A DNA stretch of 64,000 nt from Agrilactobacillus composti DSM 18527 = JCM 14202 (lineage in GTDB: Bacteria > Bacillota > Bacilli > Lactobacillales > Lactobacillaceae): NCBI RefSeq assembly GCF_001436375.1, contig NZ_AZGA01000070.1:62001-126000 (forward strand). Direction: 5' to 3'. The position numbers were made by a program, and so were the translations under genes. Below the pieces are notes generated by a model. It had not been told where the DNA came from. It searched no databases and saw only the letters and a program-made list of their open reading frames with translations. Shown here piece by piece: positions 34,394 to 43,670 of this stretch (its first letter is position 1; each line of letters begins with the position of its first letter).

Positions 34394-34563
34394 GTAGGAT
34401 TCATCCCCTACAAAGATCAATCTTGAATCTATTGATCTGACATACAGCGTCAGAATAAAACAAGGCCATCGGCCAAGTTTACAGCGCTCTTTTTGAGAGT
34501 GGGGCTTATGCCCATACATATAAGCAAAAATCCTATGACACGCAATCTGGTCATAGGATTTTT
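34394..34563 (+). ncRNA. tracrRNA of the type II-A system
   Basis: Plus strand, opposite to the cas genes, between cas1 and cas9. Antirepeat at 34421-34456: AUUGAUCUGACAUAC pairs perfectly with the repeat upper stem, AGCGU forms the bulge opposite GAA, and CAGAAU pairs with GUUCUG. After it come AAAACAA, a nexus hairpin GGCC-AUC-GGCC (34464-34474), a hairpin CUCU-UUUUG-AGAG (about 34487-34499), a hairpin GGGCUUAUGCCC (34502-34513) and the terminator (34526-34563). A possible extended -10 (TGTTAAACT, 34379-34387) suggests a start near 34394. A further 5' hairpin TGTAGG/CCTACA (34393-34411) precedes the antirepeat. The 5' end is an estimate. Confidence 0.93.
34526..34563. terminator. Bidirectional terminator shared by the tracrRNA and cas9
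   Basis: AAAAATCCTATGAC and GTCATAGGATTTTT arms form a 14-bp stem; the U-run on each strand ends the tracrRNA (plus) and blocks or ends the cas9 message (minus), ten bases after the cas9 stop codon. Confidence 0.88.
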
Positions 34564-34572
34564 AATTACCTT

Positions 34573-37500
34573 TTAGTTGATTGAAAAATCGTGAAATTCT
34601 TTGATACTCATAACGTCATTAAACAATCCAGTAAATGAACTGTTAATTAATTTATCTTCATCAGTCAGTGAAACACCTTTAGGATAAATAAGCCGGCCCC
34701 AGGCAGTTGACAAACCAATCTGTTTCAAGTCACTATTAGTTGCATTGGCATGTAACGCGCTTAATAACCTACTAAATACTTGTTGTTTTTGAGCAAATTT
34801 CAACTCATCAAATTTACCGATTTTACCAATCAGTTTTTCTAAGCTAGTTTGATGAGTCTTCAACGGATAGTATTGCCGTGCTTGATCAATAACATCCTTC
34901 AACAAACTTTCAAACCGCTGATCCACATCATCAAAGTGCGATTCAGCCTGCAGTCGATTCTCAGCTGTTACTTTATCCGGCGCCCCAAGCAGAATCGAAA
35001 TATCTTGATAATCTGCCTTTGGTAGCCATAGTTGTCGGAAATTATGCAACTCAGTAGCTGAGGAGACCGTAACTAATGCACCATCTTTAATCAATAATTG
35101 TCCACAAGGTACGTGGGCGCGAATGACTTTCGCGTTGTCATCTCCAAGCACAGATTGCACCTTTCTTTCAAGAACACTGGCATTCTTTTTAATTTCCGGT
35201 AACCAGAGACGCAGTACATTTACTAGGCGGAATTTCTTCTTGGAATATACCAAAGCAGCGTAAGCTGGCTTCAGAGAACCAAAACCACCATATAAGTCAG
35301 CTGCTTTATCTTTACTTAACGCAACTGCCACGTGCTTATCCCCACTACCATAGCGGGTCTCATTATAGAGTGTCCCGGTTTGGTCCAAGGTCATTTTAGT
35401 CACCAGCATCTTTTTATAATCGATGACTTTCCGTAAATAAGCCACATCCTCCGGCGTCCAGACAATTTCACCGGTGGTTTGATTGGTTTGAAACTTCGTG
35501 TCAGGATTAGCCATTGACCCCACAATAAAAGTAAACGGTCGAACTTTCTTATCCTGACCGGCTTTTGCCCGGGCCCGTTGGATAATATCTTTGGTATATC
35601 GATTGTAGATATTCCCAGCCCCGTCGCTAACACGCCCCTTCTCCATAATACCCACCTTACGGCTAAATTCACCGGCTGTGGCGAATAATAAGGCATCATG
35701 GGCATGGTGATAATCATTGATATCTCGATTCTTACGAACATTCAAATAGCGCCGCATTTCAGCAGTGATTTCAGAAGGTAGAGCTTCAACTTGAGAATCG
35801 TCGTAATACTCTTTAATCAACGTTGCAACGTTTTTGATCACTTGTCGAGTTTCTACCAAAGACCGAGCAATGAAACGTTCTTTCTGGTCAGCGGAAAAAT
35901 CATCGGATGTCCGGGTTAGATTATTATACTTAATGGTACTCATCAACCCGGTGTCCCTTAACTGCCGCCACCAAGCTTTGCGCTCTTGAATAAGGCTGGG
36001 CAAAAATGTCGGTGAATCTGATTTACGGGCGTTCATCTCTGAATTGACCAGTACCCGATTATCCAAACTATTATTTTTCGTATAGGCTTGCGGAATAATG
36101 TGATCAATTTGATAGTTACTGGAAATTTTAGTTATATCGATATCAGTCTCAGTGTACATATCTTTGCCTTGCTGCAGATAATATAGATACAACCGATCGT
36201 CCTTTAATTGTTCTTTGGTGAGGTCTTTTATTTCACTAGCCAGCTTGGCAAATTCTTTTTTCAGAGCCTGATTGCTATAAAGTTGTTTCAGTCGGTTGAC
36301 CCGGGCATTGGTTAAATTAGACTGTTGGCTTTCCCGGGCAAACTCGATATAAATCCGGCTGGGGGCGTTCCCCACGGCCCGGGTGATTTCATCGATAATA
36401 TGAAAGGCTTGATTGATACCCCGTTTAATATTCTTCGGCCCAGGCATATCTAAAATCCGTTGTTTCAAACTCAGATTATTTTCGGAACCGCTATTTTCCT
36501 GGTCCAACCAAGACTTGACCCCATATCGGTCCTTCATATCATTCACAATTTCCATAAAGTTCATTTGTGTGCCATATAATGTTTCTAAAATTGAATATTG
36601 CCCTGGTTCCCGCTCACCCTCTAAAGCCACGTGAACGATTTTACTGGTCAATAATTTTTGGGATAGTCGACCCCAACCAGTGTAATGCGTCCGGGCCAGT
36701 TGTTTGACCTGCTTTTCTGACAACTCTGGTCGCAATTTCAATTGACGTTGTAACGCTTTACGGTCCTCAAAAACCGTTTGTAATTCCACAATTTGTTCCA
36801 AGAGTGTTAAGTTTTTAGGGTCATCTACAAACTCAGCGCCAAATATCCCCACAAAATAATGGTAGGTGCTCAGCGAGCTGTTTAATTTGCGTTCGTTCAC
36901 ATTAGCAAAGCCACTCAATGTTACGGGGCTGCCAAATTCTGTGGTCAAATATTCTTCAATGCGTTTGACTGTAACTGTTTTATTGGTTTTAAAAACATGT
37001 TCAAAAATATCTTGCTTCACAGCAATATCTAAGCGGCGCTTTTCGATGCGAAGATTATTCAATTCTTGTAACACATTAAATTCTTGGTAGACCAGAGAAT
37101 TCTTAGGTAAGGTGGGTTCTCCTAACAGATAAGTATCGGTACCAGTCATGCGCCGAATAAATTCATTCCCAGATTTGTCCCGATCAACTTTTTCCGTGTA
37201 GTTCCAAGGAGTGATGGCGCCAGGTTCTTTAGGAACCATCCAATGATTAGCGTTATTCCCCGCCACCTTGTGCTTGGGCACCAAGGGCCCCACGTAATAA
37301 GGGACGCGAAACTTCACCAAACCTTCAATTTTATTCAAAGTATGGCCATCCTGCTCAAAAGTGGCTTTTAAGAAGGGATAATATTGCCCCTGATTTTCAA
37401 TAATTTGCTGCAACTCGTTTAAATGGAGTTGGTGGGGAATCGTACCATTTGCTTTGGTTCTTTGGCGGGGTAAGAATTCATTATTGTCGATTTTCAGTGA

Positions 37501-38673
37501 AAATTCCGACTTTTTAGCCGCTGGGATATCAGCTGCCTCAATGGCTTTAGCGAACTTCTTGCCCGCTTTCAATCGCACGTCTTCGTTGTCAGTCATCAAG
37601 TCGGCATAAGCCAGACGCAATTCCCGATTATTCTGCGGTGTTAAAACGTGGTCTTTGATATAGGTCCAGTCGGTGCGATGGCTAGCGTAGCGAGCCACCA
37701 TAGCAGCTGAAATCGAGGTAGCATCCCCCAATAAGCCCTTTAAAGTCAAGCCACTGAAGGCGGCATAAAGCGTTGTCAAAAATTCGTTTTGTTCATCAGA
37801 TAAAGCCGGATTATCCCCGAGAGCCGCCAGCTTCTCTTCGATATCGTTGTCAACAAATTTGAATTTAAATTCTTTTTGGTCTTCTTTGGGAATCCCATCT
37901 AACTGAAAAATAGCCATTAAGTCCACTTGATTCCCCACAAGGCCGCTTAAAATAGCCTTAAATATTCTCTTATTAGGTTGCTGGGCAGCGTTATTAAACC
38001 CCATAAGGGCCTTATTGGCCCGATCTGCAGGGGACAACGTCATGTCCGTTAACCCTTTAAAGATTATTTGTTGGTCCACTTGATCCACAATCTTGAAATC
38101 TGGGAAGGCTTGATCATAAAAAGCGGTCATTTGGTCAATAAAAGTATTAATGTCAAAGGCTTCGCTGGCATTAATTGGCCCTTCCCCTCTGAGAAAGTTC
38201 CCCCGGAACTTGATAATATGATGAATAGCCAAATAAACTTCTCTTAAATCATGTTGTGAAGTATCCGTCATTAACTTTAGCCGCAAATGATAAATGGTGG
38301 GATAGTCATCATGAAATTGGCGGTCCAGCGCAGCATCGTTAAACAAAGGCGCGGCGGAATATTTACCTTTGTTTTGTTGATCTGCTGGATGCACCCAAGC
38401 GTACTTTAACCGATGCAAAAAGTTAGGATCCACCTTAGCTAATTCTGGGGCGAATATCCCGTTCAATGCCCCCAGGCGCCAGCGCCGCCGACTTAAACGT
38501 CGCCGTGCTGTCCGAAAGCCCCGCCGTTCTTCAGCAGTCTCCGCTGGCGTAAACAAGCGCACCCCAATAACATTATTGCCCTTAGCCCGCAACAAGCGAT
38601 AATTGGTGTCTAAGGCAGCGAAACCCACACTGCCTGTCCCAATATCTAAGCCTAAACTATAGTCTTTTGTCAT
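34573..38673 (-). CDS. cas9: CRISPR-associated endonuclease Cas9 (type II-A)
   Basis: A 1366-residue Cas9, very close in length to SpCas9 (1368) and to casei-group Cas9. RuvC-I LGLDIGTGSVG with D10, arginine-rich bridge helix (about 53-75), REC lobe, RuvC-II IEFARE with E777, HNH domain QIDHIIPQ with D857 and H858 plus N872 and N881, and RuvC-III HHAHDALLF with H990 and D993. All catalytic residues are present, so it should be an active nuclease. The C-terminal PAM-interacting part (about 1110-1366) is less conserved and the PAM cannot be read off. Promoter at 38706-38714; first gene of cas9-cas1-cas2-csn2, although a terminator and the tracrRNA gene separate it from cas1. Confidence 0.98.
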   Translation of the reverse strand: MTKDYSLGLDIGTGSVGFAALDTNYRLLRAKGNNVIGVRLFTPAETAEERRGFRTARRRLSRRRWRLGALNGIFAPELAKVDPNFLHRLKYAWVHPADQQNKGKYSAAPLFNDAALDRQFHDDYPTIYHLRLKLMTDTSQHDLREVYLAIHHIIKFRGNFLRGEGPINASEAFDINTFIDQMTAFYDQAFPDFKIVDQVDQQIIFKGLTDMTLSPADRANKALMGFNNAAQQPNKRIFKAILSGLVGNQVDLMAIFQLDGIPKEDQKEFKFKFVDNDIEEKLAALGDNPALSDEQNEFLTTLYAAFSGLTLKGLLGDATSISAAMVARYASHRTDWTYIKDHVLTPQNNRELRLAYADLMTDNEDVRLKAGKKFAKAIEAADIPAAKKSEFSLKIDNNEFLPRQRTKANGTIPHQLHLNELQQIIENQGQYYPFLKATFEQDGHTLNKIEGLVKFRVPYYVGPLVPKHKVAGNNANHWMVPKEPGAITPWNYTEKVDRDKSGNEFIRRMTGTDTYLLGEPTLPKNSLVYQEFNVLQELNNLRIEKRRLDIAVKQDIFEHVFKTNKTVTVKRIEEYLTTEFGSPVTLSGFANVNERKLNSSLSTYHYFVGIFGAEFVDDPKNLTLLEQIVELQTVFEDRKALQRQLKLRPELSEKQVKQLARTHYTGWGRLSQKLLTSKIVHVALEGEREPGQYSILETLYGTQMNFMEIVNDMKDRYGVKSWLDQENSGSENNLSLKQRILDMPGPKNIKRGINQAFHIIDEITRAVGNAPSRIYIEFARESQQSNLTNARVNRLKQLYSNQALKKEFAKLASEIKDLTKEQLKDDRLYLYYLQQGKDMYTETDIDITKISSNYQIDHIIPQAYTKNNSLDNRVLVNSEMNARKSDSPTFLPSLIQERKAWWRQLRDTGLMSTIKYNNLTRTSDDFSADQKERFIARSLVETRQVIKNVATLIKEYYDDSQVEALPSEITAEMRRYLNVRKNRDINDYHHAHDALLFATAGEFSRKVGIMEKGRVSDGAGNIYNRYTKDIIQRARAKAGQDKKVRPFTFIVGSMANPDTKFQTNQTTGEIVWTPEDVAYLRKVIDYKKMLVTKMTLDQTGTLYNETRYGSGDKHVAVALSKDKAADLYGGFGSLKPAYAALVYSKKKFRLVNVLRLWLPEIKKNASVLERKVQSVLGDDNAKVIRAHVPCGQLLIKDGALVTVSSATELHNFRQLWLPKADYQDISILLGAPDKVTAENRLQAESHFDDVDQRFESLLKDVIDQARQYYPLKTHQTSLEKLIGKIGKFDELKFAQKQQVFSRLLSALHANATNSDLKQIGLSTAWGRLIYPKGVSLTDEDKLINSSFTGLFNDVMSIKEFHDFSIN

Positions 38674-38705
38674 AGTCTTACTCCAATCTATATGTACTTG
38701 CTATT

Positions 38706-38714
38706 ATCATACCA
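38706..38714 (-). promoter_or_regulatory. Extended -10 promoter of cas9
   Basis: Minus strand TGGTATGAT, an extended -10 (TGn plus TATGAT), about 33 bases upstream of the cas9 ATG, with GGAG before the start. No good -35 at 17 bases. Confidence 0.55.
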
Positions 38715-38815
38715 AAAAGTAAATCAATATTACATATTTCTGAACGCTCAATCAATCTAGCCATCCTCACAGATATTGAGTCTGCTTGCCCACCATCTAA
38801 CTCAATTGTTCCAAC

Positions 38816-38846
38816 AAAAAAACGCCTATCCCAGTGGATAGACGCT
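38816..38846 (-). terminator. Terminator of rplK-rplA
   Basis: Minus strand AGCGTCTATCC, loop ACTG, GGATAGGCGT and seven T. It isolates the ribosomal operon from cas9. Confidence 0.88.
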
Positions 38847-38861
38847 AAATTAATGTTTAAT

Positions 38862-39551
38862 TTAAAATGATGCAATATCAACTTTGACACCAGGGCCAAA
38901 TGTTGAAGTGATGGACAAGCTCTTGATATAGTTCCCCTTTGCAGAAGCAGGACGAGCCCGAACAATTGTATCTTGTAAACTACGGAAGTTTTCAAGCAAT
39001 TGGTCTTCTGTAAAGGATACCTTGCCGATTGGGGCATGGACGATACCTTGTTTGTCAACACGATAAGTGACTTGACCAGACTTGATATCGTTAATGGCTT
39101 TGGTAACATCCATTGTAACGGTACCAGTCTTAGGGTTAGGCATTAAGCCTTTAGGACCCAAGACACGGCCTAAACGACCAACTTTGGCCATCATAGGTGG
39201 TGTGGCAACAGCGACGTCAAAGTCTAACCAGCCGCCTTGGATCTTTTCAACTAAGTCATCAGAACCGACGATATCAGCGCCAGCTTCTTCAGCTTGTTTA
39301 GCTTGATCGCCTTCAGCAAATACGATGACTTTTTGTGTTTTACCAGTACCATTAGGTAAAACCAAAGCCCCACGAATTTGTTGGTCAGCTTGTTTTGGAT
39401 CAACAGATAAGTTGTAAGCAACTTCAACAGTTGCATCAAACTTAGCATAGTTTGTTTTCTTTACTAAATCGACAGCTTCATCAACAGGATAGCTTTTGCC
39501 AGCTTCAACCTGTTTTGCTGCTTCGATGTATTTCTTGCCTCTCTTGGCCAT
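38862..39551 (-). CDS. rplA: 50S ribosomal protein L1
   Basis: A 229-residue protein beginning [21 protein letters not shown], with the L1 signature [20 protein letters not shown] and normal length. It forms the L1 stalk moving deacylated tRNA and is usually a translational repressor of its own operon. Start ATG 39551 with GGAGGAAAA upstream. Second gene of rplK-rplA. Confidence 0.98.
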   Translation of the reverse strand: MAKRGKKYIEAAKQVEAGKSYPVDEAVDLVKKTNYAKFDATVEVAYNLSVDPKQADQQIRGALVLPNGTGKTQKVIVFAEGDQAKQAEEAGADIVGSDDLVEKIQGGWLDFDVAVATPPMMAKVGRLGRVLGPKGLMPNPKTGTVTMDVTKAINDIKSGQVTYRVDKQGIVHAPIGKVSFTEDQLLENFRSLQDTIVRARPASAKGNYIKSLSITSTFGPGVKVDIASF

Positions 39552-39644
39552 TAAAATTTTCCTCCTTGCAAATGTGGTCACAGGGTCTACGCCCTCCCAC
39601 TTGATTTCACGGTTTTAACCGCTAATCCGTCATACTAAAAGCAA

Positions 39645-40070
39645 TTAATCTTTGACAGTGAAGCCCATGCTTCTAGCTGTACCTTCAACCATGCGCATAG
39701 CAGCTTCAACGTCTGTAGCGTTTAGGTCTTGCAGTTTTGTCTCTGCGATTTGACGAACTTGATCCTTAGTTACTTCTGCAACCTTTTTAGTATTAGGTTC
39801 GCCAGAACCGTGTTCAACACCAGCGGCTTTTTTCAATAAAACAGCGGCTGGAGGAGTCTTAGTTACGAAGTCGAATGAACGATCCTCATAAACTGTGATG
39901 ACTACTGGAATTAACATACCAGCTTGGTCAGCTGTACGGGCGTTAAAATCTTTGGTGAAACCCATGATATTAATGCCGGCTTGACCTAATGCTGGACCTA
40001 CTGGTGGAGCTGGTGTTGCTTTACCAGCGGGAATTTGTAATTTAACGATGTTTGCTACTTTTTTTGCCAC
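39645..40070 (-). CDS. rplK: 50S ribosomal protein L11
   Basis: A 141-residue protein with the N-terminal proline-rich [21 protein letters not shown] and C-terminal rRNA-binding domain ending [13 protein letters not shown]. Part of the GTPase-associated centre; the thiostrepton-type binding region is intact. First gene of rplK-rplA with a strong promoter. Confidence 0.98.
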   Translation of the reverse strand: MAKKVANIVKLQIPAGKATPAPPVGPALGQAGINIMGFTKDFNARTADQAGMLIPVVITVYEDRSFDFVTKTPPAAVLLKKAAGVEHGSGEPNTKKVAEVTKDQVRQIAETKLQDLNATDVEAAMRMVEGTARSMGFTVKD

Positions 40071-40154
40071 GAGACATTGCCTCCTTTAGTCCGTGTTGTG
40101 GTATAAATGGCGATAGAAATTTCGCCTCCCACGCGTATGAAAACATACTTGAAT

Positions 40155-40183
40155 AATATACCATGGGTCCTAACCCAAATCAA
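40155..40183 (-). promoter_or_regulatory. Promoter of rplK-rplA
   Basis: Minus strand -35 TTGATT (40183-40178), 17-base spacer, -10 TATATT (40160-40155). Confidence 0.8.
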
Positions 40184-40229
40184 GGGGATTTATGTTAAAC
40201 TGAGTTCAAAATCTCTTGGAGGTGTCTTC

Positions 40230-41690
40230 ATGCAATCTGCCTTATCCTTGGCAAACGCTGTTCGTCAGCAGCAAGTATCCAGTATTGAACTCATTGAACA
40301 GGCTAAAAGTCGCATTGCCCAATTGAACCCTGAATTAAATGCAGTGGTTCATACCCGCTATGGGGCTGCTAAACAAGAAGCGGCCCAGCTCAAAGATACG
40401 GGTCAACCCTTTTTAGGGGTGCCATTATTGATCAAAGGCCTGGGGCAAAATATCGCCGGTAGTCCGGCCACCTTAGGTTCAAAATCATTTCAAGATACCA
40501 TTGCCAAAGCCACGGACAACTATGTTCAACGCCTACAGGCCATGGGTTTTATCATCATTGGCCAGACCAATGTCCCTGAATTTGGCTTTAAAAATATCAC
40601 CGATGCCCAGATTTATGGCCCGGCCAAAAATCCCTGGAACCCGGCCTTTTATTCTGGGGGCTCTTCTGGCGGGGCTGCCAGTGCCTTAGCCAGTGGCATG
40701 GTCAGTTTGGCCACTGGCAGTGATGGGGGCGGCTCCATTCGCATACCCGCTTCATTTTCGGGCTTGATTGGCCTTAAACCCACCCGGGGCCGAGTGCCGG
40801 TGGGACCGGGGGAATATCGCAGTTGGCAAGGGGCCGCTATTAATTTTGCCTTGACCACCAATGTGGCCGATACGGCCGCTTTCTTACAAGGCATCCAAAC
40901 CCTACAGCCCGAAGCCCCATTTCAAACGCCGCTGATCCCGGCGACTGACTTTCAGACCATGACCACCCCACCAGCCCATTTAAGGGTCGCCTTCACCACA
41001 GAATCCCCCGTGGGGTCCCCGGTCAGTGCCGCGGCTAAAAACGCGGTTTTAGAAGCCGTCAACCTGCTGGCAAACCAAGGTTATGCAGTCACCGAAATCA
41101 AACCCAATCTCGATGGTCGGCAATTAATGGATAGTTATTTTGTCATGAATGATGGGGAAACCGCCGCCATGGTGGCGGCCTTTGAGCACCTAGGCAAGCA
41201 AGCCATCACCAAGGACCAAATGGAACCCATCTCCTGGGCCATTTATCAAGCTGGTTTAAGCACCACAGCAGCCGAATATAGTTTGGCGTTAAGTAGTTGG
41301 GACCAAGCGGCAGCCACCATGGTGGCCTTCTTTGACGACTATGACGTCTATCTTACCCCCACCACGGCTAAAACTGCGCCAGCATTGGCGCACCAATTCC
41401 AGTCCCCACTGCTGCAGGCCCAAATTGCCCAAGTCGAAAATTTAAGCCCTAAAGAACGGCAAAATTTGGTTTACGACTTCTTTTATGACAGTTTAACCTA
41501 CTCGCCCTTTACCCAATTGGCTAATTTAACTGGGCAGCCAGCCATTAGTTTACCCACGTATGTGGATAAAAAATCGGGGTTGCCCCTGGGGATTCAATTC
41601 ATGGCCAATAAGGGGCAAGAAGGCCGGTTATTGCAATTGGCCGCGTTGTTTGAAAACCAAGGCTGTTTCAAATTGCTCGCCCAACTATAA
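40230..41690 (+). CDS. Amidase signature family hydrolase
   Basis: A 486-residue amidase with the Ser-cisSer-Lys triad: K69 in VPLLIKG, cis-serine S145 in YSGGSSGGAAS, and nucleophile S169 in GSDGGGSIRIPASF, followed by GLIGLKPTRGRVP. These enzymes split carboxylic amides to acid and ammonia; the substrate cannot be told and it is not GatA, as gatCB are absent nearby. Start ATG 40230 with TTGGAGGTG upstream, although the frame is open further left across the rplK promoter. On the plus strand amid minus-strand housekeeping genes, between rplK and nusG, which normally are adjacent. Confidence 0.9.
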   Translation: MQSALSLANAVRQQQVSSIELIEQAKSRIAQLNPELNAVVHTRYGAAKQEAAQLKDTGQPFLGVPLLIKGLGQNIAGSPATLGSKSFQDTIAKATDNYVQRLQAMGFIIIGQTNVPEFGFKNITDAQIYGPAKNPWNPAFYSGGSSGGAASALASGMVSLATGSDGGGSIRIPASFSGLIGLKPTRGRVPVGPGEYRSWQGAAINFALTTNVADTAAFLQGIQTLQPEAPFQTPLIPATDFQTMTTPPAHLRVAFTTESPVGSPVSAAAKNAVLEAVNLLANQGYAVTEIKPNLDGRQLMDSYFVMNDGETAAMVAAFEHLGKQAITKDQMEPISWAIYQAGLSTTAAEYSLALSSWDQAAATMVAFFDDYDVYLTPTTAKTAPALAHQFQSPLLQAQIAQVENLSPKERQNLVYDFFYDSLTYSPFTQLANLTGQPAISLPTYVDKKSGLPLGIQFMANKGQEGRLLQLAALFENQGCFKLLAQL

Positions 41691-41706
41691 GCCATACCCA
41701 ATGACC

Positions 41707-42045
41707 TTAAGGCTTAATATAACGGTAGCCCGCATCTTGTAGAGCAATTAAATCGGCTACGCCCGCTGGCACTACCAGCACCCCTGCAGGTAGGAAATCT
41801 GGGGTAATATCGTGACTGGCCATGGCATTTTGGCAGGCGTGGAAATGAATGCCTTGTTGTTGCAGTATCGCGATCTTAGCTTGTAACTGGGCTTGGAGGT
41901 AGCCCGTAATGGCCGCCCCATTCACCAGGACCACCACATCGTAAGTCAGCTGCTGGGCCTGGCCGTATTGCCAGAGATTCTGCACGTTAGCCAAGGCGTG
42001 GGGCCATTTATCTAATTCGTCAATATGAAAAACTGCTTTGGGCAT
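41707..42045 (-). CDS. DsrE-family protein
   Basis: A 112-residue protein with the DsrE fold pattern: MPKAVFHIDELDKWPHALANVQN, then VVVLVNGAAITGYL and a single conserved-position cysteine in GIHFHACQNAMASHDI, and C-terminal VVPAGVADLIALQDAGYRYIKP. Family members take part in sulphur relay or are of unknown function; with one cysteine here a sulphur-carrier role is only possible. Start ATG 42045 after AAAGGTG. Convergent with the amidase gene. Confidence 0.8.
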   Translation of the reverse strand: MPKAVFHIDELDKWPHALANVQNLWQYGQAQQLTYDVVVLVNGAAITGYLQAQLQAKIAILQQQGIHFHACQNAMASHDITPDFLPAGVLVVPAGVADLIALQDAGYRYIKP

Positions 42046-42072
42046 GTCAATCACCTTTCTTCATCCTATTTA

Positions 42073-42121
42073 AAAAGCTCAACGCCTGGCCTTCTAAAAG
42101 AACGCTAGGGTTGAGCTTTTT
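42073..42121 (-). terminator. Terminator after the alpha/beta-hydrolase gene
   Basis: Minus strand AAAAAGCTCAAC and GTTGAGCTTTTT arms around an imperfect inner stem; overlaps the last codons of the hydrolase gene. Confidence 0.75.
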
Positions 42122-43001
42122 CGTTGCGCCATAAAAAATCCACAATATTTTCATCCACTAACGCATTTTCATGGAGTAAACTGTGGGCGGCTCCGGGGCC
42201 GCGCATCAAAGCTTGGGCATAGTGATGCTTTGTGCCCTGCAAAATGAAGGCCAAAGCAAAGCTACTATCCGAAGAAACACTGCCATCGTGTTGCACCCGG
42301 GTACTGGGTAAAATATTGCCCACAATGTTCAAAAAATCGATGGGCTTGGGGATACGGTCAATATTGTCCTTTAGGAACTGATAAATGGGTGTCCGATGTT
42401 CCGGGCCTTTACGGGTCAAGCGGTAACTGAAAATCTCGCGTTCATCCCGGCCCAGTTCAAAATCATTGAAGGGTCCAGCAATGGTCACCACCTTAGCCAC
42501 TTGGGGTAGTTTGGGCGTATTGCCAAAACGAGCACAATAAGCCACCACCGTCACTGCCCCCATGGAGTGGCCCACCAGGTTCACCCGGGGGATACCTTCA
42601 TGATACAAATACGCCAACAAATTATGCAGCCATTCGGTCTGAGCCCAAACATTAGCGGTACCCTTTTTAAAAAGAACCTGAATCGTGGGGTTTAACGCGC
42701 CCCCCAATTGGCCCTTCCAAGTAAAACGGCCATCGGCGAAAACCTTTACCACTGCCACCTTATCAGCGACTTGGCTGCGTTCAAAACGCTGCAGCATATG
42801 GCCAAAGGAATAACGGTTACCCCGGTAGCCGTGGACAAAAATGGTAGGGATATTCGTATAGCGAATATCTGGTTGTTTTTGAATGGTTTTATAAGGCACT
42901 GTCCCCATCCGAGTGAAATCCACCACAAAGAACACCAGGCCACTTAAAAAAATCAGGCCCAATAACGTCACAAGGTAAAATAAATACGACACATTTATCA
43001 C
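42105..43001 (-). CDS. Membrane-anchored alpha/beta hydrolase (DUF915-like)
   Basis: A 298-residue protein with an N-terminal membrane helix (VSYLFYLVTLLGLIFLSGLV) and an extracytoplasmic alpha/beta-hydrolase domain: oxyanion segment IFVHGYRGNRYSFGHML, nucleophile elbow VGHSMGAVT, and a possible catalytic histidine in HYAQALMRGPGAAHSLLHE. It fits the DUF915 group common in lactic acid bacteria; substrate unknown. It probably starts at the GTG 43001, 15 bases after the nusG stop, without a clear ribosome site, so a start some codons later is possible. Transcribed with nusG unless a promoter lies in that gene. Confidence 0.82.
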   Translation of the reverse strand: MINVSYLFYLVTLLGLIFLSGLVFFVVDFTRMGTVPYKTIQKQPDIRYTNIPTIFVHGYRGNRYSFGHMLQRFERSQVADKVAVVKVFADGRFTWKGQLGGALNPTIQVLFKKGTANVWAQTEWLHNLLAYLYHEGIPRVNLVGHSMGAVTVVAYCARFGNTPKLPQVAKVVTIAGPFNDFELGRDEREIFSYRLTRKGPEHRTPIYQFLKDNIDRIPKPIDFLNIVGNILPSTRVQHDGSVSSDSSFALAFILQGTKHHYAQALMRGPGAAHSLLHENALVDENIVDFLWRNEKAQP

Positions 43002-43016
43002 GACCAGCCAAGTTAA

Positions 43017-43562
43017 TTACAGCTTGTCCACCTGATCAAAGTCTAATTCAGCACTTGTCTCACGGCCAAACATATCAATATTAACTTTCAATTTTAATTT
43101 TTCATTATCCACTTCTGTGACTTTCCCAACTAAACCAGAAAAAGCCCCTTCAGAAATTTTAACAGATTCGCCATTTTCAAAGTCAATGTCTGAATGCCGT
43201 TTGCTCATCCCTAATTGATGTAAGATGTTTTGAATCTCTTCATCCAACAATGGTGCTGGTTTACTACCAGCCCCGTGGCTACCCACGAAACCAGTGACCC
43301 CAGGGGTATTCCGCACAACGAACCAGGATTGATCGGTCATGACCATTTCCACTAGGACATAGCCCGGAAAAGTCTTTTTCATGATTTCTTTGTCCTTACC
43401 GTTCTTGATTTCATGTTCTTCTTCTTCAGGAACGACTACCCGGAAAATAAAATCTTCCATGCCCATGGTGTGGGCCCGAGATTCCAAGTTAGCCTTTACT
43501 TTATTTTCATAGCCAGAGTAAGTATGCAAAACATACCAATTTTTTTCAGCTGATTCAACCAT
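43017..43562 (-). CDS. nusG: Transcription termination/antitermination factor NusG
   Basis: A 181-residue protein with the NGN domain (WYVLHTYSGYENKVKANLE, FPGYVLVEMVMTDQSWFVVRNTPGVTGFVG) and C-terminal KOW domain (VKISEGAFSGLVGKVTEVD). It binds RNA polymerase and couples transcription with translation. Downstream of secE, with a hairpin in between. Confidence 0.98.
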   Translation of the reverse strand: MVESAEKNWYVLHTYSGYENKVKANLESRAHTMGMEDFIFRVVVPEEEEHEIKNGKDKEIMKKTFPGYVLVEMVMTDQSWFVVRNTPGVTGFVGSHGAGSKPAPLLDEEIQNILHQLGMSKRHSDIDFENGESVKISEGAFSGLVGKVTEVDNEKLKLKVNIDMFGRETSAELDFDQVDKL

Positions 43563-43596
43563 TAATATTTTTCTCCTTTAATTTTAAGCCAAAATA

Positions 43597-43626
43597 AAAA
43601 AACTCCACAGAAGTTGGAAGTTTTTC
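43597..43626 (-). terminator. Hairpin with U-run between secE and nusG
   Basis: Minus strand AAACTTC pairs with GGAGTTT (one wobble), then TTTTTTATTTT. It could attenuate read-through from rpmG-secE into nusG. Modest stem. Confidence 0.5.
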
Positions 43627-43670
43627 TAAATACATTATACCAAATAATTTAGGAAATACCTATCCTAAGA

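Noticed and set aside
32478-38673. Damaged or inactive CRISPR system
   Set aside because: All Cas9 RuvC and HNH residues, Cas1, Cas2 and Csn2 frames, tracrRNA and identical repeats are intact; decay is limited to the oldest repeats.
38678-39109. Open frame of 143 codons at the cas9 upstream region
   Set aside because: It overlaps rplA in another frame, its terminator and the cas9 promoter; no ribosome site and no recognisable product.
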